Part shown: piece by piece, positions 12,046 to 23,615 of the stretch
Layout: every line of letters begins with the position of its first letter
Numbering within the stretch: the first letter of the stretch is position 1
Assembly: GCA_001599755.1 (NCBI GenBank)
Contig: BCHX01000001.1
Span: 6,200,001 to 6,264,000, forward strand
Reading direction: 5' to 3'
Length of the DNA: 64,000 nucleotides
DNA from: Gliomastix tumulicola
Taxonomy: Eukaryota; Ascomycota; Sordariomycetes; Hypocreales; Bionectriaceae
The notes under the pieces: model-generated
Told to the model about the DNA's origin: nothing
Databases searched by the model: none
Seen by the model: the letters and a program-made list of their open reading frames with translations, nothing else
Made by a program: the position numbers and the translations under genes

Positions 12046-12820
12046 TTACTTGGACGAGTTACTCTCATCCTCGATCTCGCAAAACCACGGATCAGATAGA
12101 ATTTCCGCGGGCGAAGGCCTCTTGGCGGGATCGTACTGCAAAATCCGCCTGATGAGCGCTTTCACCGTATGGGATTCTTCCGTGGCAAGATCCGGGCCTG
12201 CTTGATCGAATGAGTCCTCCATGGATGCCTGCTCCACCATCAGTGGTTCCCCCCCATCAGGAATTCCCCCGAGTTGACAATTGAAGAGCTCCCTCTCGGG
12301 CGTAAAGTAGAGCGAAGATGTTTTCCAATGCTTGAAGAGTTCATCAGGGAGAGCGCCAAGTCGACTGGTGAGGGAGAGGAGATGGTCGTCATCTTCAAAA
12401 TCGGACCCCGGAACGCAGAAGAGGGGCTGTCCAGTCATCAGTTCGAAGACAAGACAGCCGAAACTCCAGACGTCTAGGGTTCTGTCGACGGCTCCGTCAA
12501 GAATCAATTCAGGAGCTCGTAGGCCGAGCGGCGTCACCGGCTTTGTCGGCGGGTTCGCAAAGAAATATGCTATCCAGGTAGGTAGGCAGGTATTAGTACA
12601 GACGTTTATATCGCGAAAAGGAAATGAGTCAACGCAACAGAAGATACTAACCGCCAGCCATATCAGACAATTTGATTTTAAAGTTATGAATCATCGTCCA
12701 CCACCACCAAACACATTCAACTCTCATAGGCATAATACGCATTCTGTTAGATTCCTACATAAAGAGTCATGACTGAGATGTAACTCTGCGATGTGCCGAA
12801 GTGCCTTGATATTGACTTGG
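12046..12820 (-). pseudogene. SRPK-like protein kinase relic (C-lobe only)
   Basis: The readable part is the C-terminal lobe of a fungal SRPK-like Ser/Thr kinase: FKIKLSDMAG (the DFG-equivalent segment), then AYFFANPPTKPVTPLG, LRAPELILDG, LDVWSFGCLVFELMTG and a final ILQYDPAKRPSPAEIL, ending at TAA (12046). An 82-nt intron (12570-12651, GTTAGT...GGATAG) joins the SDMAG and AYFF segments. Upstream, a short IKALRHIAE-like piece at about 12795-12815 is followed by stops, and the N-lobe, the Gly loop and the HxDLxPxN catalytic loop are absent; the sequence runs straight into the end of the dehydrogenase gene. It cannot be an active kinase as it stands. A separately expressed 163-residue fragment starting at 12537 is possible but less likely. 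Confidence 0.65.
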
Positions 12821-12821
12821 C

Positions 12822-14362
12822 TCAGTATGTTGTCAACTGGGGTGATCCCTCTGCTCTGGGAAAGGAGTGCTTCGTCTCTACGAAGACCTTCTGCATCCCG
12901 TCCTCGCGGTCTCTGAACTTGTAGTAGACCTTGTCCAGATCCTCGAGCCGCACCCGATGGGAAACCATCTGCAGAGGGTCCAGCTGGTCGTTCTGGATCT
13001 GCTCGAGGAGCTCCTCCCAGTACTTGTGCACGGGCGCCTGGCCGTTACCGATGAGTCGGATGCCACGCTCCATCAGGGAGCCGACGTTGAAGTGGTTCGT
13101 CTGGGGAAAAAGACCGTCAGCACTGCTCATTTTCGATGGCAAAAGCTAATAGGGGAGTAGACTCACATATCCAACATAGATACCTGTGATGCCACAACGA
13201 CCGTAATTCCGCACACCCTCAACCATCTCATTAATGATCTCACTCGTGTCTGTCTCAGCTCCAACGGCCATCTCGAGCCAATGTGCCCACCCCTTCGCAT
13301 ATTCACCCGCAGCGCACTCCAGAGCAACGTCAGGCCCGCGACCGTCAGTGAGGTCTTTGAGCCGGCTGACGACTGTCTCCTTGGATGTGACACCGTGAGA
13401 GAGCTGCTTGAAGTCGATGGTCTCAAGCTTGTCTAGATGGGGGACGGGCCACCTGTCCTTGACGAAGCTCAGGCGGGGCTCAGTGTCGACAAAGATGATC
13501 TTCTTGGCTCCATCTCCAAGGGCGAAGATGCCGCAGATCTGGCCGATGGGACCGGCTCCGAAGATGGCGACTGAGTCGCCCTCGTAGACGGCAGTGTCTT
13601 TGACGCAGTTGTACGAAGTAGCAAGGACATCCGACAAGAAGAGTGCTATAAAGAGTGTGTCAGCTGGTGAGGATATTCATCGTTAAAGAAGAACAACTTA
13701 CCCTTCTCATCAGGCACATTATCTGGAATCTCTAATAAATTCACATCTCCCAATGGCACTCTCACATACTCAGCCTGTCCACCCGCAAATCCACCAGTGA
13801 AGTGCGCATACCCAAACATGCCCGCAGTGCGTCCACCGTACATGCCCTTGGCAGTGGTGTTGGCGTTCGTCTTCTCACACTGGCTCGATAGCTTTTGGGA
13901 GCAGAAGAAGCATTCTCCGCATGCAATCTGGAACGAGGCGACGTAGCGCTTTCCGACTTGCACGCGGTCCTTGCGAACGCCCGGGCCAACCTGCTCGACG
14001 ACACCACAGAACTCATGACCGAGAATATCGCCCTTGGAGAGCTGGACGATCGTTCCATTGAGTAGATGCAGGTCTGAGCCGCAGACAGTGGTGCCTGTAA
14101 TCTTGAGGATCACGTCTTTGTCCTCGAGAATCTTTGGCTTAGGTGTGTCGACTAATACGCCATATTAGCATTTGTAAAAGTCTAGCTTCGAGGAGAGATA
14201 CGAACCTATCTCGACTTTGCCTTTCCCCTGCCACACGAGGGCTTTCATCGTCTGGCTTCCATCTCCGGTATCCTTATACGAGGACACGTCCTGCTGAATG
14301 ATCGAGTTATCGCCGTGGCCGATGGCCTGCTCGGCTTGGTGAGCTGCTTGTGTGACAGACAT
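12822..14362 (-). CDS. Zinc-dependent alcohol dehydrogenase (MDR family)
   Basis: Medium-chain NAD(P)-dependent dehydrogenase. Exons 14362-14206, 14151-13702, 13645-13167 and 13100-12822 give 454 residues. Domains in order: a leader of about 38 residues rich in Gln/Asp, then a GroES-like catalytic domain with VCGSDLHLLNG (catalytic Zn Cys), GHEFCGVVEQVGPGV (Zn His/Glu) and CGECFFCSQKLSSQC (four structural Zn cysteines), then a Rossmann domain with AIFGAGPIGQICG. It resembles glutathione-independent formaldehyde dehydrogenase-like enzymes; substrate is unknown. All three introns (54, 56, 66 nt) keep frame. The stop lies next to the kinase relic on the same strand, so its 3' end may overlap that relic. 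The leader could be a targeting or regulatory extension. Confidence 0.88.
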
Positions 14363-15862
14363 GATGGCTATTCCGAGGCTTCACTCTTGATTGAAGGGCT
14401 ATCTACCCCAGATGACGACTTATTCATTATGGGCGCATTTATAACTGTATTCTCACTCATCTATCCTTTGTGTCGATGGTGAGATGAATGGCATCATTGC
14501 CGCCGGCGGTTACACGTCATGGACTTTTGACTCGGAGCATTTGGTCCTGCTGCGACCGGTTACATCAAAGGAGGGGACGGATACTCTCAATCGGCAGTCT
14601 ACAATCGTCTTGAACACTCATCTACATTGCGATGCTGAGCCCACCAATCCAGACCACGGCCGAGATTCGCCGTGATCATGACAGACCTCGGTGGTCGTGA
14701 GTCGTGCTTTGCACATCGGGGAGTAGAAGGAGGCCGGGATTCCGCAGTGGATCTCCGTCCTCCGCATAGAACTCTTCTAGAGGCGGCCGCAAGCGAGCCC
14801 TAAGAGGCCCCGAGTATTGGAAGAGGAGGGTAGGCACGTGAGGAGACAGACGGGCTTGCATTCCCAAGTTCTCCACGGCAAAACTGGGCTTGTCTGATGT
14901 CAGTGTCGACATTGAAATCTCTGCGGATGGGGCAGATCTTGTCCCAATTTGATCTCCACTCCTGTTGATCAGATGTAAAATTCCCAGGCACGAGAGTTCC
15001 AGCCCTCCTCCGTTGTTGGATGCTTTGCCCTTGAGCTCGTGCTCGCTCTGTCCAGCTAAAGAAGACGGCCACGTTTGGAGAGGAACTCGTAATGAAATCA
15101 GGGGGTTCAAACCGCAATATCGCATCAAATGAGGCAGAGAGTGTGCGCTGTCAAATCACAGCAGGCCTCGGCTCGACTCCATCAAAAAATTTCCATCCCA
15201 AAACTCAGCCCTGGGAGGTCTTGCAGATTTAGTGGCTCCCTTAGCGCAGGTCAAGTCCGAAGGCATGACGTGTACATTCCTCGGCGCCCGCCAACCGCTG
15301 GCAGGGCTTGTACCGCAGGCAAAGATCTCCGCTCCAGGGGGCTTGGGTGCTAAACCCGGACTATTTAGGCCGCTAATTGCGTCACCCCCAGCGGCGGGTT
15401 TAGGGGACTCTTCTCGGGCTCCTGGCACTGTTCTGGGCCAGTGGGCAGGTTTTTGGGACACGCGACTGAGCCACACTCTCCGTTCTTGGCAGGAAGCGCA
15501 TCGGACAGCCAAAATTAAACATCACCGACGTTTCAAAGCCCACCCGTGCCAGGTACGTAATAACTTAATAACACGCCATTTCTTCTTCTCCTGTCAGCAC
15601 CTCTTTTCTCTTCTCCCTTCCTTCGTTTCTTGCATCTCCATTCTAGACCAGCGTTTCTCTTTCTCATTTCTGCTTCTTCATCGTTGTAATTTACATATCT
15701 ATCCAATTCAATCGCATCTACTTCCCTGACGTCCACTCAATTGTCGCACAGGGGTAGTCGTCGATCGATCGCACCAGATTCCTCAAATCTCGTCCTGTAC
15801 CACGCCGTAGAGTAAGGCACCTAAGATCGCTCTCGCGACGAGCAAACAACAACGAGTTCGCC
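14363..15862. other. 1.5 kb divergent promoter region
   Basis: Lies between the dehydrogenase and PAF-acetylhydrolase genes, which diverge. The last 280 nt before 15863 form a C/T-rich leader (TCTTCTTCTCC-like runs at 15586-15700), typical of fungal promoters and 5' UTRs. Frames at 14484-14675 and 14676-15128 are not protein-like. No other feature is seen. Confidence 0.5.
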
Positions 15863-17623
15863 ATGCCGCACGCGCAGACGACGACATCGGCCTCGGCCAA
15901 GATGTCCGCTCTCCTCTCGCGGATGAGCCCGATCCCGGCTTTCCCGAGCTACACAGGGCCGTATAAGGTCGGCACCATGGACGTCGAGATCCCAGTCACC
16001 GATCTCCAGTCGCCGAGCCCGTGCCCGCCCAACGCCGCCGATATCGCGACGATACAGTTCCGCGTCTTCTACCCGGCCGTGGACGAGTCGAACCAGAAGC
16101 ACATCCCCTGGCTGCCGACGCCGCAGAGGCACCATGTGTCGGCCTACACCAAGTTCATCGGAGTGGGCAATGTGCTGGCCGAGCTGCTCTCGTACGTCTC
16201 CCCTTGATGCTCCTGTACCCCTGCAGATTTCTAGGTTTAGCGAGACTGACACTTCGAAATCGACAGCTTCCTTCCGCGACACCTCTACTACGCTTCGATC
16301 CCCGTGCACAAGAATGCGACGCTGCGGAGGGCAGAGACGGAGGACGGAACCTGGCCTACAATGATGTTCTCGCACGGGTTGGGAGGGAGCAGGAATTCAT
16401 ATTCGTATATCGCAGGATCGCTAGCATCGCACGGTGTCGTCGTATTTTGCCCCGAGCATCGTGACGGCAGCGCCGTGGCCTCCTTCATCCGTGTGCCCGG
16501 AGACTCCAAGGCCCGCCAGTCTGTGCCGTATGTGCGCATCCCGCACGAGGTGTCGCCGGAGATCTACGAGTCTCGAGAAGCCCAGCTGCGGATCCGCCTG
16601 TGGGAGGTCGGACTTGCGCACGAGGCCATCCTGAAGATGAACGACGGCGAGTTCTTCACCAACCTCAACACATCCACACCTAGCCTTGCCGCCTTCGAAG
16701 GCGCTCTCCGTGTCAAGGAACCGGGCAGCATCATCTTCGCGGGACACAGCTTCGGCGCTGCGACCATGGTCCAGATGCTCAAGAGCGCCTACTTCGCAGA
16801 CCACCCGGACCTGGAAGCCATGGAGAACCCTCTCTATACTCCGGCCGAGGACAGCTCCATCCGGAGGCAGATTACCGAGCGCACAGTCACCATGCTCCTC
16901 GACATGTGGTGCATGCCCCTGCTGGCCCCGAACTCGGCACCCCTTTTCAACCTGCCCCTACCACTGTATGATGACCTGGCCACCGCCGCCGGCGGAACGG
17001 CCCTGCTCGCCGTGGAATCCGAGGCCTTCTACAAGTGGAAGGAGCACCTCCATCTCAAGGCCCGTCTCCTCTCCCCAGACCCCAAGGCCGAGAAGGTCCT
17101 CCCTACGACGTACGAGCGGCCCAGCGGCATCAAGATGTCCGAGCCCAACTTCTTTTACGTCATCAACTCGGCACATCTCAGCCAGTCCGACTTTGGCGTC
17201 CTCTTCCCCTGGCTCACCAAGAAGATCTTCGACGCCGAGCAGCCGGAGCGCGCTCTGCGGCTGAACCTCCGAGCACAGCTGCAGCTCTTCCGAGCAAACG
17301 ATATCCCCGTGGCGCGCACATTCTCCGGCGACCTCATCGACGGCGCGCACGTGGACAAGCTCGACACCTTCCAGAAGTCGGGCGATAAGCTCGCCGACGG
17401 TCTCAACGACGACAAGGCCATCTTCGACCGCTCCGGCAACAATGTCGTGGAGTACTGGCGGTGGGNGGACATCATCGGCATGGGCGAGGGCGAGGAGACC
17501 GAGACGGGCAAGACGGTCAGCGAGCAGGTGGAGAGTACCGAGGGTCAGATGAAGGGCGAGATGGAGCCGAGCGAGCAGTCGCCGCCGCCCATTATCCGCA
17601 CGCTGAGTGCTGCGGCGGCATGA
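15863..17623 (+). CDS. PAF-acetylhydrolase-like phospholipase A2
   Basis: Predicted alpha/beta hydrolase that removes short or oxidised acyl chains from phospholipids. Exons 15863-16191 and 16267-17623 give 561 residues; the intron (GTACGT...GACAG) joins NVLAELLS to SFLPRHLYYASIPVHKNA. Motifs: TMMFSHGLGGSRNSYS (oxyanion hole region), FCPEHRDGSAV, and the nucleophile elbow IIFAGHSFGAATM (GxSxG), all typical of the plasma/type II PAF-AH family. There is no signal peptide, so it is probably cytosolic or membrane-associated. The C-terminal 60 residues are acidic and low-complexity. An N at 17466 leaves one residue of the tail undetermined. Family membership is secure; the natural substrate is not. 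Confidence 0.9.
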
Positions 17624-17831
17624 GAATTCCCAGTCCATACCTGGGCCTGTACATATAGCTAATGACTGAGACGTTCACGACACAAAGGAATTGAAGATAG
17701 AGGCCATTTCCTCATTTAAAACTATATGCTGTTTATCAACGTGTTGAGAAAATATGTACTCGTGCTTGGTCAAGGATCGCCCCTTGGTATGTACAGTATC
17801 AGATGCGGAGTAAACTCTACAGTCTCAGATC

Positions 17832-18616
17832 TCACGCGACGACAAAGTCGATGCAGCTCTCGTACGTCTGCTTGTTCGACTCGGCGTACCAGTACCACTG
17901 GATAGCGCACGCGCCACCCTCAGCACAGGTCGAGGCAAGGCCATCAGGGATGGTGACGTTGAAGTCAACTATACATCACACGTCAGAAACGACACAAAGA
18001 ACTCAGTCTACCGGAGTAGGGGGGGCGACTCACTGTCGTCTCGGTCTGGACCGGGGTTCTCAACGGGCCACCGGACCCAAGTCTTGAGAGGTTCACCAAT
18101 GGCTACGTTGGCGACAGGATCAACGATGGATACATTCTAAACATAGCAACATTTAGTATATATAAGGCACGCCTTCATCAATCTGGATACCCCGATGAAG
18201 AGACCCGGAACGTAGTTAGTTGCTCACCGCATGTCCTGGCCTGTGGCCGGCAATCATGTCGATGTGGAACGTCACCACATCACCAGCAGCGTACGTCTGC
18301 AGGAGATCGACGTTGTCCTCGTACTGGTAGCCGCGGCAGGCGTAGGCGTTGCAGTTGTAGTCGGCGTCGGCGACCTTTGATGCCTCCTCGATAGGTCCAG
18401 CCAAGTCTAGGAGGGGGGGTGTCCTTGTTAGAACTGGGTGTTTAGTAGTTGAGACTGGGAGAACTTTAACAAACCTCGCTCCAAGACTTTGGACACAGCC
18501 GCGCCGCAGAGGTCGAGGGAGGCGGCGCCGGGCTTCCGGGGCTCGGGGATCTCGACGACGGCGTGCCCGAGGACAGTCGTCACAGCAAGAGCGAGGACGG
18601 CGACAGACGTAAACAT
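17832..18616 (-). CDS. Secreted LPMO-like protein (chitin-binding type-4 fold)
   Basis: A 186-residue secreted protein. Exons 18616-18475, 18406-18228, 18136-18034 and 17968-17832. A 17-residue signal peptide (MFTSVAVLALAVTTVLG) is followed directly by HAVVEIPEPRKPG, so the mature chain begins with histidine, as in copper-dependent lytic polysaccharide monooxygenases. Later conserved-looking parts are DYNCNAYACRGYQYEDN, VVTFHIDMIAGHRPGHANVS (a candidate second histidine), GACAIQWYWYAESN and QTYESCIDFV near the C-terminus; six or more cysteines could form disulfides. From memory, fungal secreted proteins of this pattern are annotated chitin-binding type-4/LPMO_10-like. Whether it oxidises polysaccharide or binds copper for another purpose is open. 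All splice joins are in frame. Confidence 0.82.
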
Positions 18617-19293
18617 ATTGCCCGGGTTTGAAGATATCAAGAGAATGAGTTCGACGGTTGCTCTGTTCAAGAATTGGACGCTGTCTGGCTAATGTCGATC
18701 AACCTGTTAAGCATGTGCATTCAAACCATCTTATACAAGAGCTCCCTTATACCAACCCGGTACAATCCCAGTCCACAAAGCCTGTCGAACAGGTTGCATG
18801 GACGCTGAATATGTCTGAAGGCGTTAATCTATCTGCTACTGGGGCTTGGATTTCTCCACCACTAACAGCCGAGAGCGAGGGAAACAACGGGGAACTGAAA
18901 GATGGGTCGCGGCATATAGAATGGCATGGGATTAACTGCCAACGGTAGCATCGGCTGTCATCGAGGCTCGGCTCGCTGGAGGATCTTCCGTTGGGTTCGT
19001 TCGGGGTGATGATCGTCGAAGCGGGTTCTGCCTGCGGCACAAGGGCGGCGGGCACTCGGGATATGAATTCTGCGTCACTGATTGATTGTACGGGGTTGCT
19101 TGGTAGGATTTATTTTGGATGTAGTCATATATATTCCGATTTAGCCGTGAAGGGGGAGGGCAGGTAGGAATCATAGACTGAGACATTCGTCAAGTATAAT
19201 ATCTGACATGAATAAACAACATATCATTCTTCCAGACAACTCCTTACTCCTTAGCCACGTCACACGTCAAGGTTTGCACCCCTCGCGGGAATA
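18617..19293. other. Intergenic region
   Basis: Promoter of the LPMO-like gene on the left and 3' flank of the HET gene on the right. Nothing else is recognised. Confidence 0.5.
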
Positions 19294-21259
19294 TTAGCAT
19301 CGGGGACCAATGCTGTCTTCAAGTTCACTCTCGATCCTCTTCCGGAGAACGAGCCTCTGGGCTGGCTGCTGCTTATACTCGATCCTAATTTACCGTCAGT
19401 ACTCAAAGGCAGATAGTTGGACACTTTCCATAGACTTACAGCTGTCGACCCCCTAAACCACAGCTCTTCTCGGGGATAGCCAGGACCTGTGATAGCAGGT
19501 CACACCACTTTGTCCCTTCTTCCTCATTCCTCCTCACTACGTCGTAGTATACCTGCACCGTCGTCTTCTCGTAGTCGGGCGTAATGGTCGTCCTCGGATC
19601 CGCCATGCCGACTAGTGCGAAGACCTTGTCTCGTAGGTCGGTGCAATGCCACGAGTGAAACACCTCGATGAGGGTCTGGAGGCTCGGGGTTGGTGTGTCT
19701 CGATGCCTCCAGTGGGCGCGCTGCCACACCATGACGCAAGCTGAGCTCTGGAGGACTCGCATGGCGAATGGATGATGTGCGAACCAAGATGTGTTCTCCA
19801 AGACCTTGAGCCTCAGATAGAGCGCCTCGAGGTTTGACCACGGGAAGTGCTTCTGCCCACACCAGACGACGATGTCATCTGCGTGGCAGACCTCCTGGAT
19901 AATCCACATACGCCTCCAGTAGGGCCGTTCGCATAGCTCTGAGACGGCCCGTCCAACGCGGCTTGACCAGACTTTCTTGTACCCCAAGCCAACGCCAGTG
20001 GGAGACTTCTTAGCCCTCGTATTTATGTAGCGTATGGCGAGGTCACTGTCATCAGCTTCCGCACCGAGCCATATGTCGACAGTGGAGGCCGCAGTGTAGA
20101 TGTCCTTCATGAGATTAACTTGGTGGTTGCGTTCGTGAATATTGGACTGGTCGATGCAGATGGCGTCAATCCAGAAGTACTTGGTCTGCTTTATGGTCGA
20201 GCTCCTCATGTGCAGATAGCCATGTAGATTGTCACGGATTCTAAGGTCGCCGCAAGACTCGATTTGAAGCTTGCGTAATACCCCTGCCTCTCCCCAAGTA
20301 TAGGACAAGGCGGTGTACGGGGGGCAGTCCTGAATGTTGCCGTAGACGAAAGAGCACGTGATGCCCTTTCCTTCTCCTCGCGGCTCCAGTTGGAGCAGAC
20401 GGATCTGCTGGGCAGTCGTGTCCAGAGCTCGATAAAGTGAGCTGGTGGTGGTGGTGGTTGAGCCTGTGGCGGCGGCTGGCGGCTTCTGTGTGAGTGGCTG
20501 TGATGCGTTCCGCGGGGCTTCCCTTCCGCTTGTCGTTAGTCGAATGCTACTGAGCATGGTTTCGAGAACCGCTTTAACGAGTTGCTTTTCCAGTTCCTTG
20601 ACCCATTCCAAAGCCTTCGCCCTTCTCTCCAACATATCTTCAGATGGGCCTTCATATCGAGGCTTGGCATCGTTCGAGGGCTGGCGGTGACAGTAACAAA
20701 ACTGAGGGAGTCGCAGGTCGGCGCCTTCTATCTCCCAGAAATACCCTCTAATTGGGATTGTCCCATTGTGTCTTATATACAGGCGTTTCCGTGGTCTTGT
20801 CACCAAATCGGATTCTTCTGGCAGTGGTTCGTGTGCACGCGCTTCCGGTCCACTTTGACTGGGGGTTATTGACGTCCAGCTGTTCAAATCGGGACCCCCA
20901 AACTCCCTGGAGCCTACCGACAAATAAGGACTTGAGACTTGACTGAAGGGATTAGGTGTCAACGACCCGCCAGGCAAATCGGGACCCCCAGACGCCCTGG
21001 AGCCAACCGACAAATAAGGACTCGAGAGGTACGGATCGTTGGGATTGCGCAAAGCATCAGGGCCATCTAGTAGTGGCGTAGGAGCTGTCTGCCGGTAGGC
21101 AGTCGTCGCGTGGAACCTTTGCACTACCGCATTGCTAGGTCCGCCATCCTCCTCAGCTAACAAGGAGGCCGAGTTCTGTCTCAGACGATTCTGACGTTCT
21201 GCACTGTGATCTTGTCTCTGCTCTTTAGCTTTTCTGCCGCGCTTCCTTCGACGTGGCAT
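19294..21259 (-). CDS. HET-domain (heterokaryon incompatibility) protein 1
   Basis: HET domains trigger growth arrest or cell death when genetically different hyphae fuse. Exons 21259-19440 and 19384-19294 give 636 residues. Without the 55-nt intron (GTAAGT, CTGAC branch, TTAG) the frame stops at QL; spliced, it continues with LIEYKQQPAQRLVLRKRIES to TAA at 19294. The N-terminus is very basic (RRRKRGRK), followed by a 17-residue internal duplication, SSPYLSVGSR..GGPDL. The HET domain covers roughly residues 300-470 with YTALSYTWGEAG, WIDAICIDQSNIHERNHQ and PYWRRMWIIQEV. There is no recognisable NACHT, ankyrin or WD C-terminus. It stands on the same strand as a second HET gene, with a membrane-protein gene between them. 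Confidence 0.9.
20885..21027. repeat. Two-copy 90-bp-period repeat in HET gene 1
   Basis: Two 53-nt near-identical copies (20885-20937 and 20975-21027) begin CAAATCGGGACCCCCA and differ at a handful of bases. They encode the duplicated SSPYLSVGSR..GGPDL segment in the low-complexity N-terminal part. Confidence 0.85.
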
Positions 21260-22222
21260 GGCTTGATTTTGTCGATAGATTGATGCTGCTTATGTGGTGA
21301 TGAGTAGACTAGGCTCAGAACAAAGATTCGTGGGCAGGGGCAGGACAAGAGCAATATATATGAAATTTGAGCAAGAGCTTTTGGGGCAGCACTGCCACAC
21401 TGTCACACTGCCACGCGGTCAATCGGCGATTTCAGGCGAACCAGATTGCCTTGCAGCAGCCATTGGGCGGTGCGACTCACTAAGGATGGTCGTTGGGGGC
21501 CGAGACTAAGACACTTTTGGGATGGAGGCATCGTCGTGAATGTACGAGTACGAGAGAGTCTTCACTGATCACGTCGAAAGAAAGAGTATTGTTATAAGCT
21601 TAAAAGGTCACACGTGAAATATCTGACAACACTGTATAAGACAAGTCCGGGTTCGCTATTCATAGCCGGATACACCGCGCGCGTCAGGCGAGCGAAGGAC
21701 AAATTCTTTTTACTATAAGCTGTCTAGGTAGGGCAATAGACCCAAATGACTATAGGGAGTTCTCAATTACAGATTAAGTATAGACTTTGGTGTTGAAACC
21801 GCCAAGTCTGGCCGCCATTGACTGGCCGCGCGCTGCATCTTTTACTGGTCTCCTTTACTGCCTTGCTAGCCGCTTAAGCCTGCTAGCGAGAGCTGCCGCT
21901 CGGAATTAGGAACTCGCCGCATGTTGGAAGCCCATTTGGGCGGCCTGCAGTTGGGGAGTGACCAGGTGGCAGTGCGAGGGGAAGAAGTTCAGGGTGGGTC
22001 AAGATCACTGAGGCAAGGGCTTCAGCCACAACACAGCCATGATTTTTATCATGGAGTATATATGAATACCAATAGGAACCCAGTGTCACTACTACTAGTA
22101 GCTGCCTCCCCAAAGTCACGTCTTGTGTAATTGAGTACTAGTACGTTTTCTTCTAAGCATTCCAACCATTCCGTTCCCATTTGGAGACTTCGTGTACACA
22201 GCCGGCGACAGCGAAATTCGCC
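21260..22222. other. Divergent promoter of HET gene 1 and the membrane protein
   Basis: 963-nt spacer between divergent starts. Lower GC than the flanking genes. The frame at 21294-21509 has no protein-like features. Nothing else is recognised. Confidence 0.5.
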
Positions 22223-23335
22223 ATGGCCGCAGCTGCACAAGAACCAGATGCCGCGGATATGGAAAATACTCTCTCCTGGCCCTCGGCCTTCTGGGCCCTT
22301 GTCGGCATCGCTGCAAGTACCATGACCCAGCCATCTGGCATCATCATGGGCTGCCCGAGCCGGTTGAATCTAGCACTACGCAGCTCGCCAATCATATGCA
22401 TCGCGAACGCCCTGGGAAGTCTCGTGTTTCTCTACACCGCTGCGAGAGCCACGTCACTTGGGCACGCCCTCCGAGCCATCAAGAACTCCCGGTTCGCCGA
22501 CGTCGATGTTGATGCCGGCAACAACAGTTTCAGAGACTTTCGCGGCAACGTGTTTGTCCGGATCATCATGTTCGGCATCAGCTTGACCCAGATCATCAAG
22601 CTCTACGCCACAACTGGCATACCCTGGGTCCAGTTCTCGGCGTCCGCGTACCTCGCCTCTTACGTCGTCGATGAGGCCATTCTACTTGCTGCAGGGTGTC
22701 TGGCAGTGGACGATTCGTCGAACGATGATTCCGCAGTCTCGACAGCAGCATCTATTCCCGGAGCGCTGCTGGGATTCTTTGCAAACGACGGCCCACGAGA
22801 ATCATTGATGGAGACGGAAGCTCCGGCTCTTGGTGTAGCGAGGGCGACGAAGTTTCGAACCGTAGGTATACGGTTGTGGCTGTACTGGAGCTCATCGCTC
22901 GCGTTCTCCTTCGTCCTCTCGACGGTCTTGATTGACACGGTCGTGACGGAGGACCGCACGCGCGCCATGACGTTGGGATTCATAACCGGCATGATCGCAT
23001 TCGCCCGTGTTATATTGGCGCTCGCACCTACAGTCAGAGCCACCTCGACTGTCAAGCGTGCAAGAAATGACACCTACATCACAGTGATGTTGGCGTTCCT
23101 CGTTAGCAGCCCCGTGGCTTGTGGGCTAATAAATGGTTCCCCGACATTCATCGCTCTGGGAGTCATTTTCAACGCCCTTTTCACCGCATTTATAGCATCA
23201 GAGCCGAGTATGCCCTCCTTCGTTTTTGGTTGGGGTTTCTTGGTGCTTCATTCGCTGGTTTTTGTCATCTACTTCCCTATCCTTTACGATGAGGCCGTGA
23301 CTTGGCGACCTGCATGGACGGAATACCTAGGGTGA
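22223..23335 (+). CDS. Multi-pass membrane protein of unknown function
   Basis: A 370-residue intronless protein. The start is the ATG at 22223 in a good context (GCCATGG); the frame is open further upstream but only from a TTG. About eight or nine hydrophobic stretches are visible, for example PIICIANALGSLVFLYTA, YLASYVVDEAILLAAGCL, LAFSFVLSTVLIDTVV, TLGFITGMIAFARVILAL, YITVMLAFLVSSPVACGL, and near the C-terminus FGWGFLVLHSLVFVIYF. A polar loop of about 55 residues lies in the middle. I do not recognise the family; it is not MFS, GPCR or aquaporin by motif. Its position between two HET-domain genes, divergent from one and convergent with the other, suggests it could belong to an incompatibility locus, but nothing in its sequence proves that. 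Confidence 0.75.
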   Translation: MAAAAQEPDAADMENTLSWPSAFWALVGIAASTMTQPSGIIMGCPSRLNLALRSSPIICIANALGSLVFLYTAARATSLGHALRAIKNSRFADVDVDAGNNSFRDFRGNVFVRIIMFGISLTQIIKLYATTGIPWVQFSASAYLASYVVDEAILLAAGCLAVDDSSNDDSAVSTAASIPGALLGFFANDGPRESLMETEAPALGVARATKFRTVGIRLWLYWSSSLAFSFVLSTVLIDTVVTEDRTRAMTLGFITGMIAFARVILALAPTVRATSTVKRARNDTYITVMLAFLVSSPVACGLINGSPTFIALGVIFNALFTAFIASEPSMPSFVFGWGFLVLHSLVFVIYFPILYDEAVTWRPAWTEYLG

Positions 23336-23615
23336 AATTTCATGTGACCTGACCGGAGAGGTTTAAAGGCACCTGTGGCAATATGGATAGAACCCTTGAG
23401 GTGGCTGAATCTTTAACCTGAAAGTGTCTTCATATTTTTATTATTTCCCCCCTTGCCTGACAGGAAGGCCACCAAACCCGGCGGGTGCGACAGCCATCTC
23501 TCGTTTACTATCCAAAAAAAAAAAGTGATATGAGTCTATTAGAAAGGACAACCATGCTAGGCACCGCTACCTCTATGGCAATATGACCGACTTCTAAGAC
23601 AACTTCTCCCGCTTG

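Noticed and set aside
14676..15128. 150-residue open frame on the minus strand
   Set aside because: No domain, low-quality composition and no splice or start support; it sits in a divergent promoter.
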